64,000 bases of DNA from Sorex araneus (taxonomy: Eukaryota > Chordata > Mammalia > Eulipotyphla > Soricidae). Shown piece by piece: positions 37,411 through 49,041 of the stretch (position 1 is the stretch's first letter; each line of letters begins with the position of its first letter). The DNA is taken from the NCBI RefSeq assembly GCF_027595985.1, contig NC_073302.1:402177310-402241309 (forward strand). The letters are read 5' to 3'. The translations under genes and the position numbers were made by a program. The notes under the pieces are model-generated. The model was not told the DNA's origin and did not search any database. It worked only from the letters and a program-made list of their open reading frames with translations.

Positions 37411-37989
37411 CTGTTGTTTTGTGAGCATGGCCATTTTCTTTCTGCAAGGGTTCTTGAGTTTGTGAACATGTCCCTTGAAAGGCCAGAAGACACATAGGAG
37501 GGCAGTGCCCCCACTTCTCTTTCCTCTTTCTTCTACAGTGTCTTAAAGGTGGTCCTGATAATACGCCTTGGAAATAAGGTATAAATTTGGTTACCAGTAG
37601 ATACCCATGAATTCAAGATGCTCTTAGGACACCACACCTGAGTCCTGGCTTGCTGCCTTTTTTGGAAAGAAGCATGGGGGACTATCATTTGGGAGAAAAG
37701 GGCCCTCCCTGTGACAGAACAGCTGTGACGACATCAGGTCCTCCATTGCTTTTAGACAGTAAGGCTGTCTCCTGAACTTCTCCACCTTACATGGTGTGTA
37801 TCCCCTCCTTCCACCCGCTACTGCTCATTGAATTCTGAGCCAGTATTGCTGCCATGGCAGACTCCTCCAGCAAAACTGTTATATGCAGTTGACAAGAGTC
37901 TTAAGGTGAGAACTTCCACGTAAAGGTAGAGGGTAGAGCAGTCTTGGGGCTGAGCTTACCAATTGCACCACCCTCCTCTGAACTTTTTT

Positions 37990-38148
37990 TTTCCCCCACA
38001 CCCGGAAATGCACAGGGGTTACTCCTGGCTCTGAACTCAGGAATTACTCCTGGCGGTGCTCAGGAAACTTTATGGGATGCTGGGAATCAAACCCAGTTGA
38101 CTTTGTGCAAGGCAAACACCCTATCTGCTGTGCTATTGCTCTAGCCCC
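37990..38148 (-). mobile_element. tRNA-derived SINE (family A)
   Basis: Copy in the intergenic space with head ctattgctctagcccc; the flanks share CTCTGAACTTTT before and after. Confidence 0.87.
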
Positions 38149-38218
38149 CTCTGAACTTTTAACGGGTGGTATAATAAGGCAACCACACTTTGCAATATTC
38201 TAAAATTATTTTTCTATT

Positions 38219-38389
38219 CTTTTTTTTGGGGGGGTCACATCCGGTGATGCACAGAGGTTACTTCTGGCTCTGCACTCAAGAAATAGTCCTGGCAGTGCTC
38301 AAGGGTCCATATGGGATGCTGGGAATCGAACCCAGGTCAGCAGCATGCAAGGCAAACACCTCACCCACTGTGCTATTGCTCCAGCCCCT
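38219..38389 (-). mobile_element. tRNA-derived SINE (family A), shares target with adjacent L1
   Basis: Flanked by ATTTTTCTATT at 38208-38218 and 38390-38400. The second copy of that target is also the left flank of the L1 at 38401-39530. Confidence 0.88.
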
Positions 38390-38400
38390 ATTTTTCTATT

Positions 38401-39530
38401 TTTTAAAAATTTTTATTGAATCACCATGTGGAAAGTTACAAAGTCCTAAGGTTTATGTCTCAGTTATGCAATATTCAAACACCCATCCCTTCACCAGTGC
38501 CCATATTCCACCACCAAAAACCCCAGTATACACCCCGCCCTTGTCCCCCCACCCCCAACTGTATAACTGATGAATTTCACTTCATTTTCTCTTTACCTTG
38601 ACTACGTTCCATATTTCAACACAAAACTCACTATTGTTGTTGGAGTTTCCCCCCAAGAAAGACAGCCCTACTACCAAGGAAGCATTTGATATTTAGTTTT
38701 CCATTGCTGAGAATAAAGAGATATGTAGCCCCACTGCTCCAAGTACATAACTTTTTTTTTCCTTTTTACTTTTCCTTTTTTTTTCCCCCCGCTCATCCCC
38801 CTTCCCGCGCCTCATAGTATGGTGGACGCCACGCCGAGTTTCTCCCTGAAAATGGGAAACAACCGGGAAAGAGGGATATTTCCTCTTCTTGGCTGGTGTG
38901 GGGCTGTTGTTTAGTTCACAGTCCAGAGAAGTGGCTGCTACTTTAATAACCTTCAATATTTCAACAAAAACTCACTGTTATTATTTGGAGTTTCCCTCCC
39001 AAGTCAGACCTGTTAAAAAGGAACCATTTCACATTGCTGACAATTATAGATGTTAAGTCGCGTGGACGCTGCCGTGTCTGGGCGGTTTTGGGTTTCTGTA
39101 TAAAGTCCAGGGAAAGTTCTGCCAGAAATTGCATAGCCCAGCTCACAGTCCCAGTGCATTGCTGTAAGAAGTCTCTGGAATCAAAGTCTTTAGGTGCAGA
39201 GGGTCCATTTCACTCTCAGCAGCTCCGAATTTATCTGGGTCGAGGGCGTGCCGGTTACACCCACTTCCCATGATTCCCTAGGAGCCCCAAGTGTAAAAAT
39301 CTTATACCTCTGGGTTAGGAGTCTTAGAATATGGCTCCTGCCATGTGGATGCTGCTGCCGCCGCCATTTTCCGTGCAGGAAGACAGGATGGGGAGGAAAG
39401 ATCCACCCCCGGGCAGTACAGAGTTGTAGCCCAGTTCACAGTCCCAGTGCATTGCTATTAGAGGTTGTGCTGGATGCCTGAATGTGTTAGGTCTCTGGAA
39501 TCAAAGTCTTTAGGCGCAGAGGGTCCCCTG
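38401..39530 (-). mobile_element. L1 with long repeat-bearing 3'UTR, 10-bp TSD
   Basis: Starts with attgaatcaccatgtgg and ends at gggtcccctg. Flanked by TTTTTCTATT (38391-38400, 39531-39540). The 3'UTR repeats itself: a tcaatatttcaacaaaaact block occurs near 38610 and 38953, and a cacagtcccagtgcattgct block at 39144 and 39437. Confidence 0.8.
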
Positions 39531-40111
39531 TTTTTCTATTCTTATGTTGTAAAACTTACCAGTCCAGTTTTGGAATCCTTGATGCAATGTTTCTTTGCAT
39601 TAATGTTTCTTTGCATTCTGGTTTATAAAGAGTTACCTTTGGGCACTGTCAAGCAGTGGTTTCAGAATGACCTCATAAAGGAATAAAATTAGATTCAGTA
39701 CTCTTAGAGAGGGGATAAGATTAAATTTCCCTCCAATCTGGCAAGATGAAGACTTGGAACAGATTTTGTTTGATTTAGCAAAATTAAAGTATGTGATATT
39801 TCTCACATTCAGCTTTGTGAGGTAGCTTGAGGATACTATTGTGAAATTACACGTCCAATCTCTTTGTGTAGTCTCACACATGAGAAACATAAACACAAAA
39901 TCTGGAAAGCATACTTGGGTGAAATGTCATAAAATTAGAGTAATGAATAGATGAAAATTGCCTTATTTTCAACTCTTTCTCATGCAAAGTGTAAATATTT
40001 TTATTTTTACATTGAAAAATGTTGGTATCTGAACTTAATTATCAATTCACTTGCGTATAATATTGTGGAAAAATCAAGATTTATAAGAAAGATAAGTTAG
40101 AGCATAGTTTT

Positions 40112-40253
40112 TTTTTCTTTTTGGGTCACACCCGGCGATGCATAGGGGTTACTCCTGGCTCATGCACTCAGGAATTACTCCTGGCGGTGCTGGGGAGACC
40201 ATATGGGATGCCGGGGATTGAACCCAGGCTGGTGGCGTGTATCGCTCCAGCCT
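40112..40253 (-). mobile_element. tRNA-derived SINE (family A), internal deletion in head
   Basis: The body is complete but the head lacks the ...GCAAGGCAAACGCCC... part, jumping from ggtggcgtg to tatcgctccagcc. The flanks share TTAGAGCATAG / TGAGAGCATAG. Confidence 0.85.
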
Positions 40254-40459
40254 GAGAGCATAGTGATTTTGCTGTAAAAGCATTCTTAAAAAAAATTACC
40301 CTAGCTTTAATTTAAAAATGACACGTTGGGTTGAGAGATAGCTAAGGCAGTGTGATGCCCTGGGTTTGATCCCTGATCCTACAGCATACCTCCCCACAGC
40401 ACCACCAGGAGTGGAGTCAAGAGAGTATTTTGAGTAGTAATGTGTTTAAACAAAGTGAA

Positions 40460-40805
40460 CACTGTCAATTTCTGTACTTTATTGTAAGTTGATTTTAATG
40501 CATTTTACAACATCTTGTATATCACATACTTCTTAAATTCAATGTAGTGAAAAAAGAAAGAAATGAATAATGCAAATCATTCTTGATATTTATCTTGATA
40601 TAATTGTAGAACAATTCTATGTCATAGTTCAACACCATGTAAAATATAGTAGTTGGTAAATGAAAGGAAGTAAGGCTATACTCTATTGATTAGTTGTGGT
40701 TATGGGGTTTGTAATTTGGAGCTATTATGATGATATTTTCCAGCTAGGGGTGTAAGGAAGCCAGTTGACGTGTTTTCCTTGAGAAACATGGATTGGTTCA
40801 CAGAC
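40460..40805 (-). other. CCDC146: CCDC146 3' untranslated region
   Basis: It spans from the stop codon to just past an AATAAA on the minus strand. The sequence looks unique and AT-rich. The cleavage site is inferred from the signal only. Confidence 0.65.
40478..40483 (-). promoter_or_regulatory. CCDC146: Probable CCDC146 poly(A) signal (AATAAA)
   Basis: The canonical hexamer lies about 320 bases after the stop codon on the minus strand. The following bases (cagtgttcactttgttt) are T/G-rich, as a downstream element would be. Confidence 0.65.
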
Positions 40806-41009
40806 TCAGATTTCAATTGGCTTTATAACAGGCTTCCTAATATGCCTCATATTGGACCCAGGTTCACTAGGCTTAAAAGGGGCTAAAGCACCATATGGTT
40901 TAGGCAAAGGAAGAGTGGCTTCTCCCTCTGGGAGGTATGCATTTGGACGCAGCTCTGCAGTTGTGTAAACCCCATTGGGCATCTGGCGATTTTCTATTTC
41001 CATAAACTC
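40806..41009 (-). CDS. CCDC146: CCDC146 terminal coding exon ([20 protein letters not shown]... KPIEI stop)
   Basis: The acceptor is ttctttgcag; 67 codons run to TGA at 40808-40806. The tail leaves the coiled coil and is rich in Pro, with [19 protein letters not shown] and [12 protein letters not shown], which match the human C-terminus closely as I recall it. Confidence 0.95.
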   Translation of the reverse strand, partial: EFMEIENRQMPNGVYTTAELRPNAYLPEGEATLPLPKPYGALAPFKPSEPGSNMRHIRKPVIKPIEI

Positions 41010-41304
41010 CTGCAAAGAAAAAAAAATTTGCTTTTTACTTTGTCTGAAAACAGTGTGAGATCATTTCATCCTTCAGACCCAGCAGACACACAGCCTGTTC
41101 TGAGCAGCCATAGTCTGTGCTGGCTGATATTCCATAAGGGACAAAAGGGCAAGTGGGTGGAGTTAGTTACCCCCCCCCACACACACACACGACACACGTT
41201 GAGTCTCATTACTCAAGCATCACTTGTTCATAAATGAGTGGGTCTCTGCAAGTCACTAAATTCTAACTTCAAGATCTTTAATTCAGCACTAATGATTTCC
41301 ATGT

Positions 41305-41568
41305 TTTGACAGTCACTGTCACTGTCATCCCATTGCTTATCGATTTGCTCGAGTGGGCACCAGTAACATCTCTATTGTGAGACTTGTTACTGTTTTTGGC
41401 ATATTGAATATGCCATGGGTATTCGATATGCCAAAAACGGGTAGCTTGCCAGGCTCTGCCATGTGGGTGAGATATCGGTAGCTTGCCAGGCTCTCCGAGA
41501 GGGACGGAGGAATTGAACCTGGGTTGGCTGCATGCAAGGCAAACGCCCTACCACTGTGCTATCGCTCC
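41305..41568 (-). mobile_element. Composite SINE (family B) with internal hairpin
   Basis: A full copy including a tRNA-like head (41510-41568). It carries an extra inverted copy of its own central segment: 41392-41410 and 41420-41438 are 19-bp arms with one mismatch around 9 bases, absent from the other copies in the window. Confidence 0.85.
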
Positions 41569-41726
41569 CTTTTTTCCTTTGGTAAGTTATTGGTAAGCAA
41601 ATGTGATATAAATGAAGAGATAAGGAACGAAGTGGAATCAGAGGAAAGAAGTGGTCATTTGCTTACTTTGAGCCTCAAGGTCCACAAAATCACAAGATTC
41701 TGCCTGTGTTTCTGATAAACATAATC

Positions 41727-41731
41727 CCTCT

Positions 41732-41780
<49 letters not shown>
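41727..41780 (+). repeat. (CT)n microsatellite
   Basis: About 50 bases of CT with one TTCT interruption; a SINE remnant follows at 41795-41885. Confidence 0.96.
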
Positions 41781-41783
<3 letters not shown>

Positions 41784-42681
41784 GGCACAGAGGGTGAGCT
41801 CAGGGCTTATTCCTGGCTCTGCACTCATGAATTACTCCTGGAGGGCTCTTATAGCACTTTCCCCACTGTACTATTTGCTCTGGCAAAAACAATATCTCTC
41901 ATGTTGACAGGAACTCTATATAAGGGAGGTAGGTGAATGACAGTCGGAATTCCATGGATAAAACCTGAACGCTCTAAGGAATACAGTCCCAGGCAATATG
42001 ATGATTACAAATCCAATCCTTTCAGGTATTTCTTGTGTGCTTGAAATGCACCTTTGCCTTGGATGAGGGAGTGAACATTGATTTTTTGCAGCATGCTGAC
42101 TTGACAGTGAGTTTTATACTCTCAGGATGTCGTTTCCTTGGAAGGAGGTGCTCAATTCCAGTCTAATAATATCGAAGCATCATAGGGAGCAGTAAAAGAA
42201 CTGGGCACCCAACTTTCAGGTGGATTAATCAAAGGGCGAGACTTAGACCCAGTGATGGAGGAAAGTGTTGGCATGGAGACCCAATGTATGCCCAGCAAGT
42301 TCAGAGTGTACAGAAGTAGAGACCGTGGTGGCTACGCTGGAGGCCCCACACTGCAGCAATAGCCCTGGCAGATGCACATGGAAGCATCAGGTGAGGTCCG
42401 AGCAGAATTCAAGGTCAAATATTGGAGACTTTGTGAGGTCATGGTGTTCAGGACTGGATGGAAGACTAGAGTACGGTTTGGTGTTCTCTAGGAAATGTGG
42501 ACTATTGCCTTCTACTCTATTTACATAAAATTTTGAAGTAGTGAAACTGATGACTTTCAGGATTATGTGGTGCAGTAGGAAGTTTTTCATATAGTTTGGA
42601 AGCATTGACACCCCCCTCCCCCCAAAAAAAATAGCTCTTGCTGGCACACCTTCCAAATACAATGTAGAAGCCAAAGCGTAC

Positions 42682-42930
42682 CTGAGACCTTTCAGCAACA
42701 GCCAAGGCATACATATCTTCATCCCGAAGTACCTTTAACCATTCTCTCTCAATATCTTTATTGAGTGGCAGACCCTTTTCCATCCTGGAACTGCAGGAGA
42801 AGAGAAAATCTTCTTTGTCTCTGACTTCCTTTTGGAGTTCAATGGCCAGGGCTTGTTTCATGGACAGCTCAGCAACAAGGGCCATCAACTTTTCAGTGGC
42901 ATCTTTGATCTTTCTCTGGTAACTATTCAT
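42682..42930 (-). CDS. CCDC146: CCDC146 internal exon ([20 protein letters not shown]...)
   Basis: An 83-codon phase 0/0 exon between taattctag and gtacgc. It encodes [40 protein letters not shown] and [20 protein letters not shown]. The first ATG is internal. With 249 bp it is the longest exon in the window. Confidence 0.94.
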
Positions 42931-44421
42931 CTAGAATTAAAAAGTTCAAGGTTGAGCCTAAATGCACATTTTATGAAGATTTGACAGAAATGCACAGCTG
43001 CAGGGTATATGTAATGCCGTCACGTTTCAGTGGGAATAAAAGTAGGAAATAATAATTAGAGAAAACTTCAGAGATTGCCCCCAACATCCTGGTTGCATTA
43101 ATAAAAACTTGGAGGGAAAAGAAAGTTCATTTAGTTATTAGATTTCCCAAGAAATATCACTGAGAATAGACCATGTCATTTTTCAGAGGTGACGAAGAGA
43201 AGGGGAAAGTTGTGCTTAATGTCTAATTTACGTCTAAATTTTGCCATATTATAATTTCCAGTTTAGTGGGGGGAAACCTGGTAGAATAAACTATTTAAAT
43301 GTAACTCTTTGGTTACATAAGATAATAACCCAGGGCCTGCATCTAAAATGAATTTTAATGGAGAAATCACAGTATCATTGTTTTTAATCTTCTGATATGT
43401 AGCCCATGAGGCCATAAAACAAGCATGAGCTGAAATGAGGGACTCTGATAATTTGAAATGAAAGAGTCCTAGCTACCTTTTCTTATCATCAAGGAAATAA
43501 AAGATAGGATCAAATAGAACAGCTGATTTTGAAAAAGAAGTAAAATTGGAATTATTGTTCCTGAAAGTATTTTGGCCCAGAGTGCACTGCCCTGGGTGAC
43601 CACATCCCACACCTCTATATTTATGGCCATTATTTATCTTGCATTATTTTCCCCTTCTTGTTCTGTTTCACTATTGCATTGTACCCTTTGAGCAAGAAGA
43701 CATGAATGTTGGGCTTCTGTTACCTGATCTCAGGTACCTCCCTCTCTCTAGTCAGGTCTGCCAACACCTGCCCTAGAGGAAGGTGACTGGTGAGTCCCCT
43801 GCTTGAAAATGGAAAGTCTGGGGCCAGAGAAACAGAGGAGAGGGTGCTTATTTTGCATACAGTTAACCCAGGTTATGCCACGTGATGCCCCAATACTCTC
43901 AGGAGTGACCCCTGAGTGCACAGCCAGGAGCAAGCCCTGAGCACCTTTGGGTGTGACCCACAAACGAACCCCCCAAACAAAAACAACAAAAAACAAAAAT
44001 GGAAATACTGCTTATTATCTAAAATACTTTCCATATGGAAATGGAATATGCTTTTGAAACTGGCACCATAGTGGGTTTCCCGAGCTCCACTAGGAGTGAT
44101 CACTGAGTTCAGAGCCAGGAGTAAGTCCTGAGCACTGCCAGGCGTGATTCCCCAAAAACCCAATAAAACAAACAAAAATGACCACCACTTAAAGTTTCAA
44201 TCATGAGTTGTGTGTTCTTCCCTGAACGTTATGAATCAGCCACCATCTGTTTCAGTGTCACATGGATGTGTATGGAACTAGCCATCCTCCCATTTCTTCT
44301 ACAAATCAAAAAGAGAGTGGTGTTATTCGGGATTACTCTAAGTCTTTTTTGCCGATATTTACCATTTTCTGTTCAGTTTTGAAAACTTGTAAGACAATCT
44401 AAAAGCTAGATAAAGAGATGA

Positions 44422-44595
44422 GGGGCTGGAGCGATAGCACAGCAGGTAGGGCGTTTGCCTTGCACGCGACCGACCTGGGTTCAATTCCCAGCATCCCATA
44501 TGGTCCTCCAAGCACCGCCAGGAGTAATTCCTTAGTACATGAGCCAGGAGTAACCCCTGTGCATCGCAAGGTGTGACCCAAAAAGAAAAAAAAAA
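44422..44595 (+). mobile_element. tRNA-derived SINE (family A)
   Basis: Near-consensus copy ggggctggagcgatagcac with a poly(A) tail, antisense to CCDC146. Confidence 0.9.
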
Positions 44596-44804
44596 GAGAA
44601 CTCGTTCTGCTGAGTACCTGCAAGGCATTAGGTGATTTTGTGATCAACTGTTAGGAGAAAATTTCAGCTGTTGTCACTCATATTTCACAGATCAGGAAAG
44701 TCTGTTTTAGGATAATGTATTTATCTTTCTCTAGGTCATTTGCTAGAACTAGTATATCAGAGATTAAGTATCTGACTGTCTTTCTACTTCTCTTTTTTTG
44801 GTGG

Positions 44805-45290
44805 GGGGGGGTGGGGAGAGGCGTCATACCCAGAGATGCTCAGGGGTTTCTCCTGGCTGTGCACTCAGGAATTAATCCTGGTGATGCTTGGTGGACTGTG
44901 GAGAGCCGCCACAGGGACCGTGCTTCGTGGACACCTGTTTCTTGTTAATTACACCGTGCTTCGTAGATAACACCTGATAAGGAATCAGGATGTCTTGTCA
45001 CGCCAGAGCTGTAACTAGTTTATCAGCTGCAGACACTTGGGCGTAAGCAGGCAGCGAGGGGTAGATAAGGAGGGAAGCTGCCTAGCTAGGTGTGGTTCCT
45101 CCTCGTTCGTCCCTCGTTCCTCTTCTTTCCCGTTTTGCATGAGAAGGTCTCTGAATAAATCGCTGCCAGAAGAATCTCCGGGTTGCGTGATTTCTTACAG
45201 CGGACCATATGGGATGCCGGGAATCAAACCTGGGTCGGCTGTGTGGAAGGCAAATGCCCTACCCTACCGCTGTAATATCTCTCTGGCCTG
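44805..45290 (-). mobile_element. tRNA-derived SINE (family A), split by solo LTR
   Basis: Body at 44805-44896, head at 45200-45290; the LTR at 44897-45199 separates them. Confidence 0.87.
44897..45199 (+). mobile_element. Solo LTR of the same family (copy 2), inserted in a SINE
   Basis: The 303-bp element has the TGTGGAGAGCC start and TTCTTACA end of copy 1, and the same AATAAA and CTCCGGGTTGCGTG block. It interrupts a minus-strand SINE: the SINE body ends at 44896 and resumes at 45200. The flanks GTGGAC (44891-44896) and GCGGAC (45200-45205) are a 6-bp duplication with one later change. The TATA position is mutated (TAGATAAG). It is antisense to CCDC146. Confidence 0.88.
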
Positions 45291-45504
45291 CTTTACTTAC
45301 TTTGAGATTTTAATTTGGTTGTTTTGTTTTTTGTTTTGAGGCCACACCCAGCAGTGTTTAGGGCTTACTCTTGGCTCTGAGCTCAGGGATCATTTCTGAT
45401 GGTGTTCAGGGAACCATATACAGTGCTGAAGACTGAACTGGGATCAGCCACATGGAAGGCAGGCATCCGCTATACTATCTAGCCCAAGATTGCAATTTTC
45501 AAGC

Positions 45505-45764
45505 ACTGTTAGCACTGTAACACTGTCGTCCTGTTGTTCATCGATTTGCTCGAGAGGGCACCAGTAATGTCTCCATTGTGAGACTTGTTATTCAATATGT
45601 TTTTGGCATATCGAATATGCCATGGGTAGCTTGCCAGGCTCTGCTGTGTGGGCGGGATACTCTCAGTAGCTTGCCAGGCTCTCCAAGAGGGATGGAGGAA
45701 TCGAACCTGGGTTAGCCGCGTGCAAGGCAAATGCCCTACCCGCTGTGCTATTGCTTCAGTCCTG
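45505..45764 (-). mobile_element. Composite SINE (family B)
   Basis: A near-full copy with the doubled GTAGCTTGCCAGGCTCT and a tRNA-like head ending ctattgcttcagtcc. Short duplication TGCAATTTTCAA before and after. Confidence 0.87.
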
Positions 45765-46943
45765 CAATTTTCAAATGAAGAAAAATGCAATTAGAGAACA
45801 CATAAGGTGACGAAAAGACAGGTGAGGTAAAACCAGTCCTAGGTTGATCCAAGTCCTAGGCTAGGACTAGGTCAGTTATACTGGAACCTTCACCTGCTGT
45901 TTGTAGAAGCTTGAAATTGCTTAGCTCTAGCACCAAGTCTGATTTCTGTAGAGACAGTGGCAGCAACTAGGACCAGCCAGCCTTTAGCGGAAAGTAACTT
46001 CCCTCAAACAAAGAAAAATTAATTTTGCAAAAGGAATGAAGGCATCCTTTAGTGAAATGTTGGACCCATACATTAAGGTAAAGTCCATGAGCCTAAGGAG
46101 GTCTTAACGTTTCTTATTTTATGAGGTACACTGTAAGTCTATTTACTTGTTCAGAATTTTCACTAGAGTTCAGGCAAGGCAGGCCTCAGAGAAACGAAGA
46201 ATGAGAAAGTCAGTGCTCTCAGGAACCCGCATTTGCATTGTGGATGTTTCTTTTTATCTGTTTCCCTGCATTAGCCAGGTGGAACAGTGTGTCATGCTTG
46301 GCACAAAGGGAGCGAGGAACAGGTTGAATTCTCAGGGCAGCAATCCCTGTGGAAGGCCAGGTGAGTAGCTCCCTGCCTGCCCAGGAATGGCTTCTCCCCC
46401 ATCTGAATCACCAACCCTCCTTTCTGGGCGCATTATTGCAATTTTCTGTGGTCCTAAGCTGACCCCGCCTCCGGAATTTGAATTGGAAGCTTGTGAGGGT
46501 GCTGCAGGTACTGTCTTTTCCTCCCAAAGAAGGCCCAGCAATAACTGTACCCCATGATATAAGTTTAGGTGCTATGTGATTGCTGTTTGCTTCAGTGATC
46601 CCCCTTCCATGTCTGAGTTCTGGCTTGGGATGATTTTTTCCACAACTGCTGGAGAACTGTGGTCCTCCCTTCACAAGGAACTAGAAAGGAGTTACTGTTG
46701 CACATGAAATATGAAGATAATAAATACCATATCTGAGTAGGTGTCTCCCCAGCTCCAAAGTAAATTCTTCCTGGAACAGTTACTTGCTTAGGACACTTGT
46801 CGGAGTCATCTCTGTGTTTTAATATGTCTCTCCAGTCATAAAGCCTGGTCTTTCTAGTGCTCCTCTCAGTAAATAAAGCAGCCTGGGAGAATGAAAGAGG
46901 AGAAAGGAGAAAGGGCGGAGAAAAGGGAAGGTCGCCAACATAC

Positions 46944-47081
46944 CTTTTTGGCTAAGACCAGCGTGTCCTCCTTTCCTGCTTGGGTTTTGCTGCTGAGTCT
47001 GTCTGTGAGTCGGGTGACTTGTTCAAAGATGAAATCCTGCTCCAGTAACTTCTCCTCCTTCTTGGCCAGCAGTAGTTCCAG
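46944..47081 (-). CDS. CCDC146: CCDC146 internal exon ([20 protein letters not shown]...)
   Basis: A 46-codon phase 0/0 exon between aactgtag and gtatgt. It encodes [40 protein letters not shown] and LVLAKK, a coiled-coil segment with leucines at heptad spacing. Confidence 0.93.
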
Positions 47082-47179
47082 CTACAGTTGAATCGGGGAG
47101 AAAATGTCAAGCGAGTCAAAAATCGTCCTTTCTCCTTAGAGCACCAGCTGATCTCCACTCCCCTTAATGAAGAGACATT

Positions 47180-48305
47180 GCTATGAGTTACCTATTTTAT
47201 GATAGGGAAATGCAAATCAAAGCAACGAGATATTACCCTCACTCCAGAGAGACTGGCGCATGTCAAAAAGAACTACAGCAACCAGTGTTGGCGTGGGTGC
47301 AGGGAAAAGAAAACCCTTCTCCTTGCTTCTGGTAGGAGGAATGTTAACTGGTACAGCCTTTTGGGAAGACAACATGGATATTTCTCAGTAAAACTAGGAA
47401 CTGAGCTTCCTTCTGACCCAACAAAATTCCACTTCTAGGAATATATCCCAAGGGTCCAAAATCACAATGCAGAAAAGACATTTGCACATTTGTGTTTATT
47501 ACAGCACTATTCACAATAGCCAGAATCTGGAAACAATTGGAGAAATCAAGAACAAATAACTGTATAAAGAAGCTGTGCTGGGGCTGGAGTGATAGCACAG
47601 CGGGTAGGGCGTTTACCTTGCACGCGGCCGACCCGGGTTTGATTCCCAGCATCCCATATGGTCCCCTGAACACCACCAGGAGTAATTCCTGAGTGCAAAG
47701 CCAGGAGTAACTCCTGTGCATCGCCGGGTGTGACCCAAAAAGCAAAAAAAAAAAAAAAAAAAAGAAGCTGTGCTATATAAGCACAATGAAATACTACTTG
47801 GCCATAAGAAAAAAATGAAATCTTGCACTTTGCTGCTATGTGAATGATCTGGAGAATATCATGCTGAGTGAAGGTAGTGAGAGGGAGAGGGACAGACACA
47901 GAATAATTTCTCAGATGTTGGATATAAAGGAGCGTAACAGGAAAATAATAAATGCTCAAAGGCAGTAGTAACAAAGAGCATGAGAACTGGTTTCCAGTAG
48001 GAAGTTTGCTACTGGTGAGGGTGTGGGGGGTGGAGGGGTGGGATGGGAAGGGAATTGACCAGGGAAGGGTATAATATGACATTGGCGGAGGGAAATGGTC
48101 ACACTGGAAGAAAAATAAATGCTATAAGAAAGTGAAAAGTGTCTGCGTATAGGCAGGCTGAGGGGCGGGAGGGAAGCTGGGGACACTGGTGCAGAGAAAT
48201 GGACACTGATGAAGTGATTGCTATTGAAAGTTATATGCCCAATCCTCAATCACAAATAACTTTGTAACTTTGTGATTCACAGTGATTCAATTAAAAAAAT
48301 GAAAA
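47180..48305 (+). mobile_element. L1 3' part (ORF2 C-terminus and 3'UTR)
   Basis: Opens with gggaaatgcaaatcaaagca and the region of the ORF2 end (ttctaggaatatatcccaag), is interrupted by a SINE at 47580-47760, and ends with tgattcaattaaaaaaatg. Its CDS is broken. Confidence 0.87.
47580..47760 (+). mobile_element. tRNA-derived SINE (family A), 14-bp TSD, nested in L1
   Basis: A near-perfect copy with a long A-tail. Duplication AAAGAAGCTGTGCT at 47566-47579 and 47761-47774. It interrupts the L1 at 47180-48305. Confidence 0.94.
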
Positions 48306-48360
48306 ATGAAAAAAAGACTTCCCCTGACCATTTTCTCCTGAGGAGTTCTCCCTGCCTTTT

Positions 48361-49041
48361 TTTAAAAAATTAATTAATTTATTTTTTTTATTAGTGAATC
48401 ACCGTGGGGGTACAGTTACAGATTTATACATTTTTGTGCTCATGTTTCCCCCATACAAAGTTTGAGAACCCCTCCCTTCACCAGTGTCCATTCACCACCA
48501 CCAGTAAACCCAGTATCCCTCCCACCCTCCCCAGTCCCATCACCCCCCTACCCACACTGCCACTATGGCAGGGTATTCCCTTTTGTTCTCTCTCTCTGAT
48601 TAGGTGTTGTGGTTTGCAATAAAGGTGTTGAGTGGCCATTGTGTTCAGTCTCTAGTCTACATTTGGCATGCATCACCCTTCCCCCGCATGACCTCCGACC
48701 ACATTTTACTTGGTGTTTCCTTCTCTGAGTTACCCAGAATGAGAGACCAGCCTCCAAGCCATGAAGACAGCCTCCTGGTACTTATTTCTACTATTCTTGG
48801 GTGTTAGACTCCTTTTCTATTATTCTATATTCCACAGATGAGCGCAATCTTTCTATGTCTGTCTCTCTCTTTCTGACTCATTTCACTTAGCATGATACTT
48901 TCCATGCTGATCCACTTATATGCAAACTTCATGACCTCATTTTTTCTAACAGCTGCATAGTATTCCATTGTATAGATGTACCAAAGTTTCTTCAGCCAGT
49001 CATCTGTTCTAGGGCACTCAGGTTTCTTTCCAAATGCTGGC
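48361..49041 (-). mobile_element. L1 3' end, 14-bp TSD
   Basis: 5'-truncated L1, T-rich at the left. Duplication TCTCCCTGCCTTTT at 48347-48360 and 49042-49055. Confidence 0.92.

Larger units (their letters stand above)
37411..40459. other. Intergenic space between convergent genes
   Basis: About 3 kb. Unique 37411-37980, two SINEs, the repeat-bearing L1 (38401-39530), unique 39541-40110, one SINE (40112) and an old sense SINE about 40325-40445. Confidence 0.7.
41010..46943 (-). other. CCDC146 introns either side of exon 42682-42930
   Basis: Family B SINEs (41305, 45505), CT tract, old sense SINEs (about 43820-43980, 44060-44165), SINEs 44422 and 44805 (with LTR), and an old minus SINE 45335-45485. 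41890-42680, 42940-43810 and 45770-46940 look unique. Confidence 0.65.
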
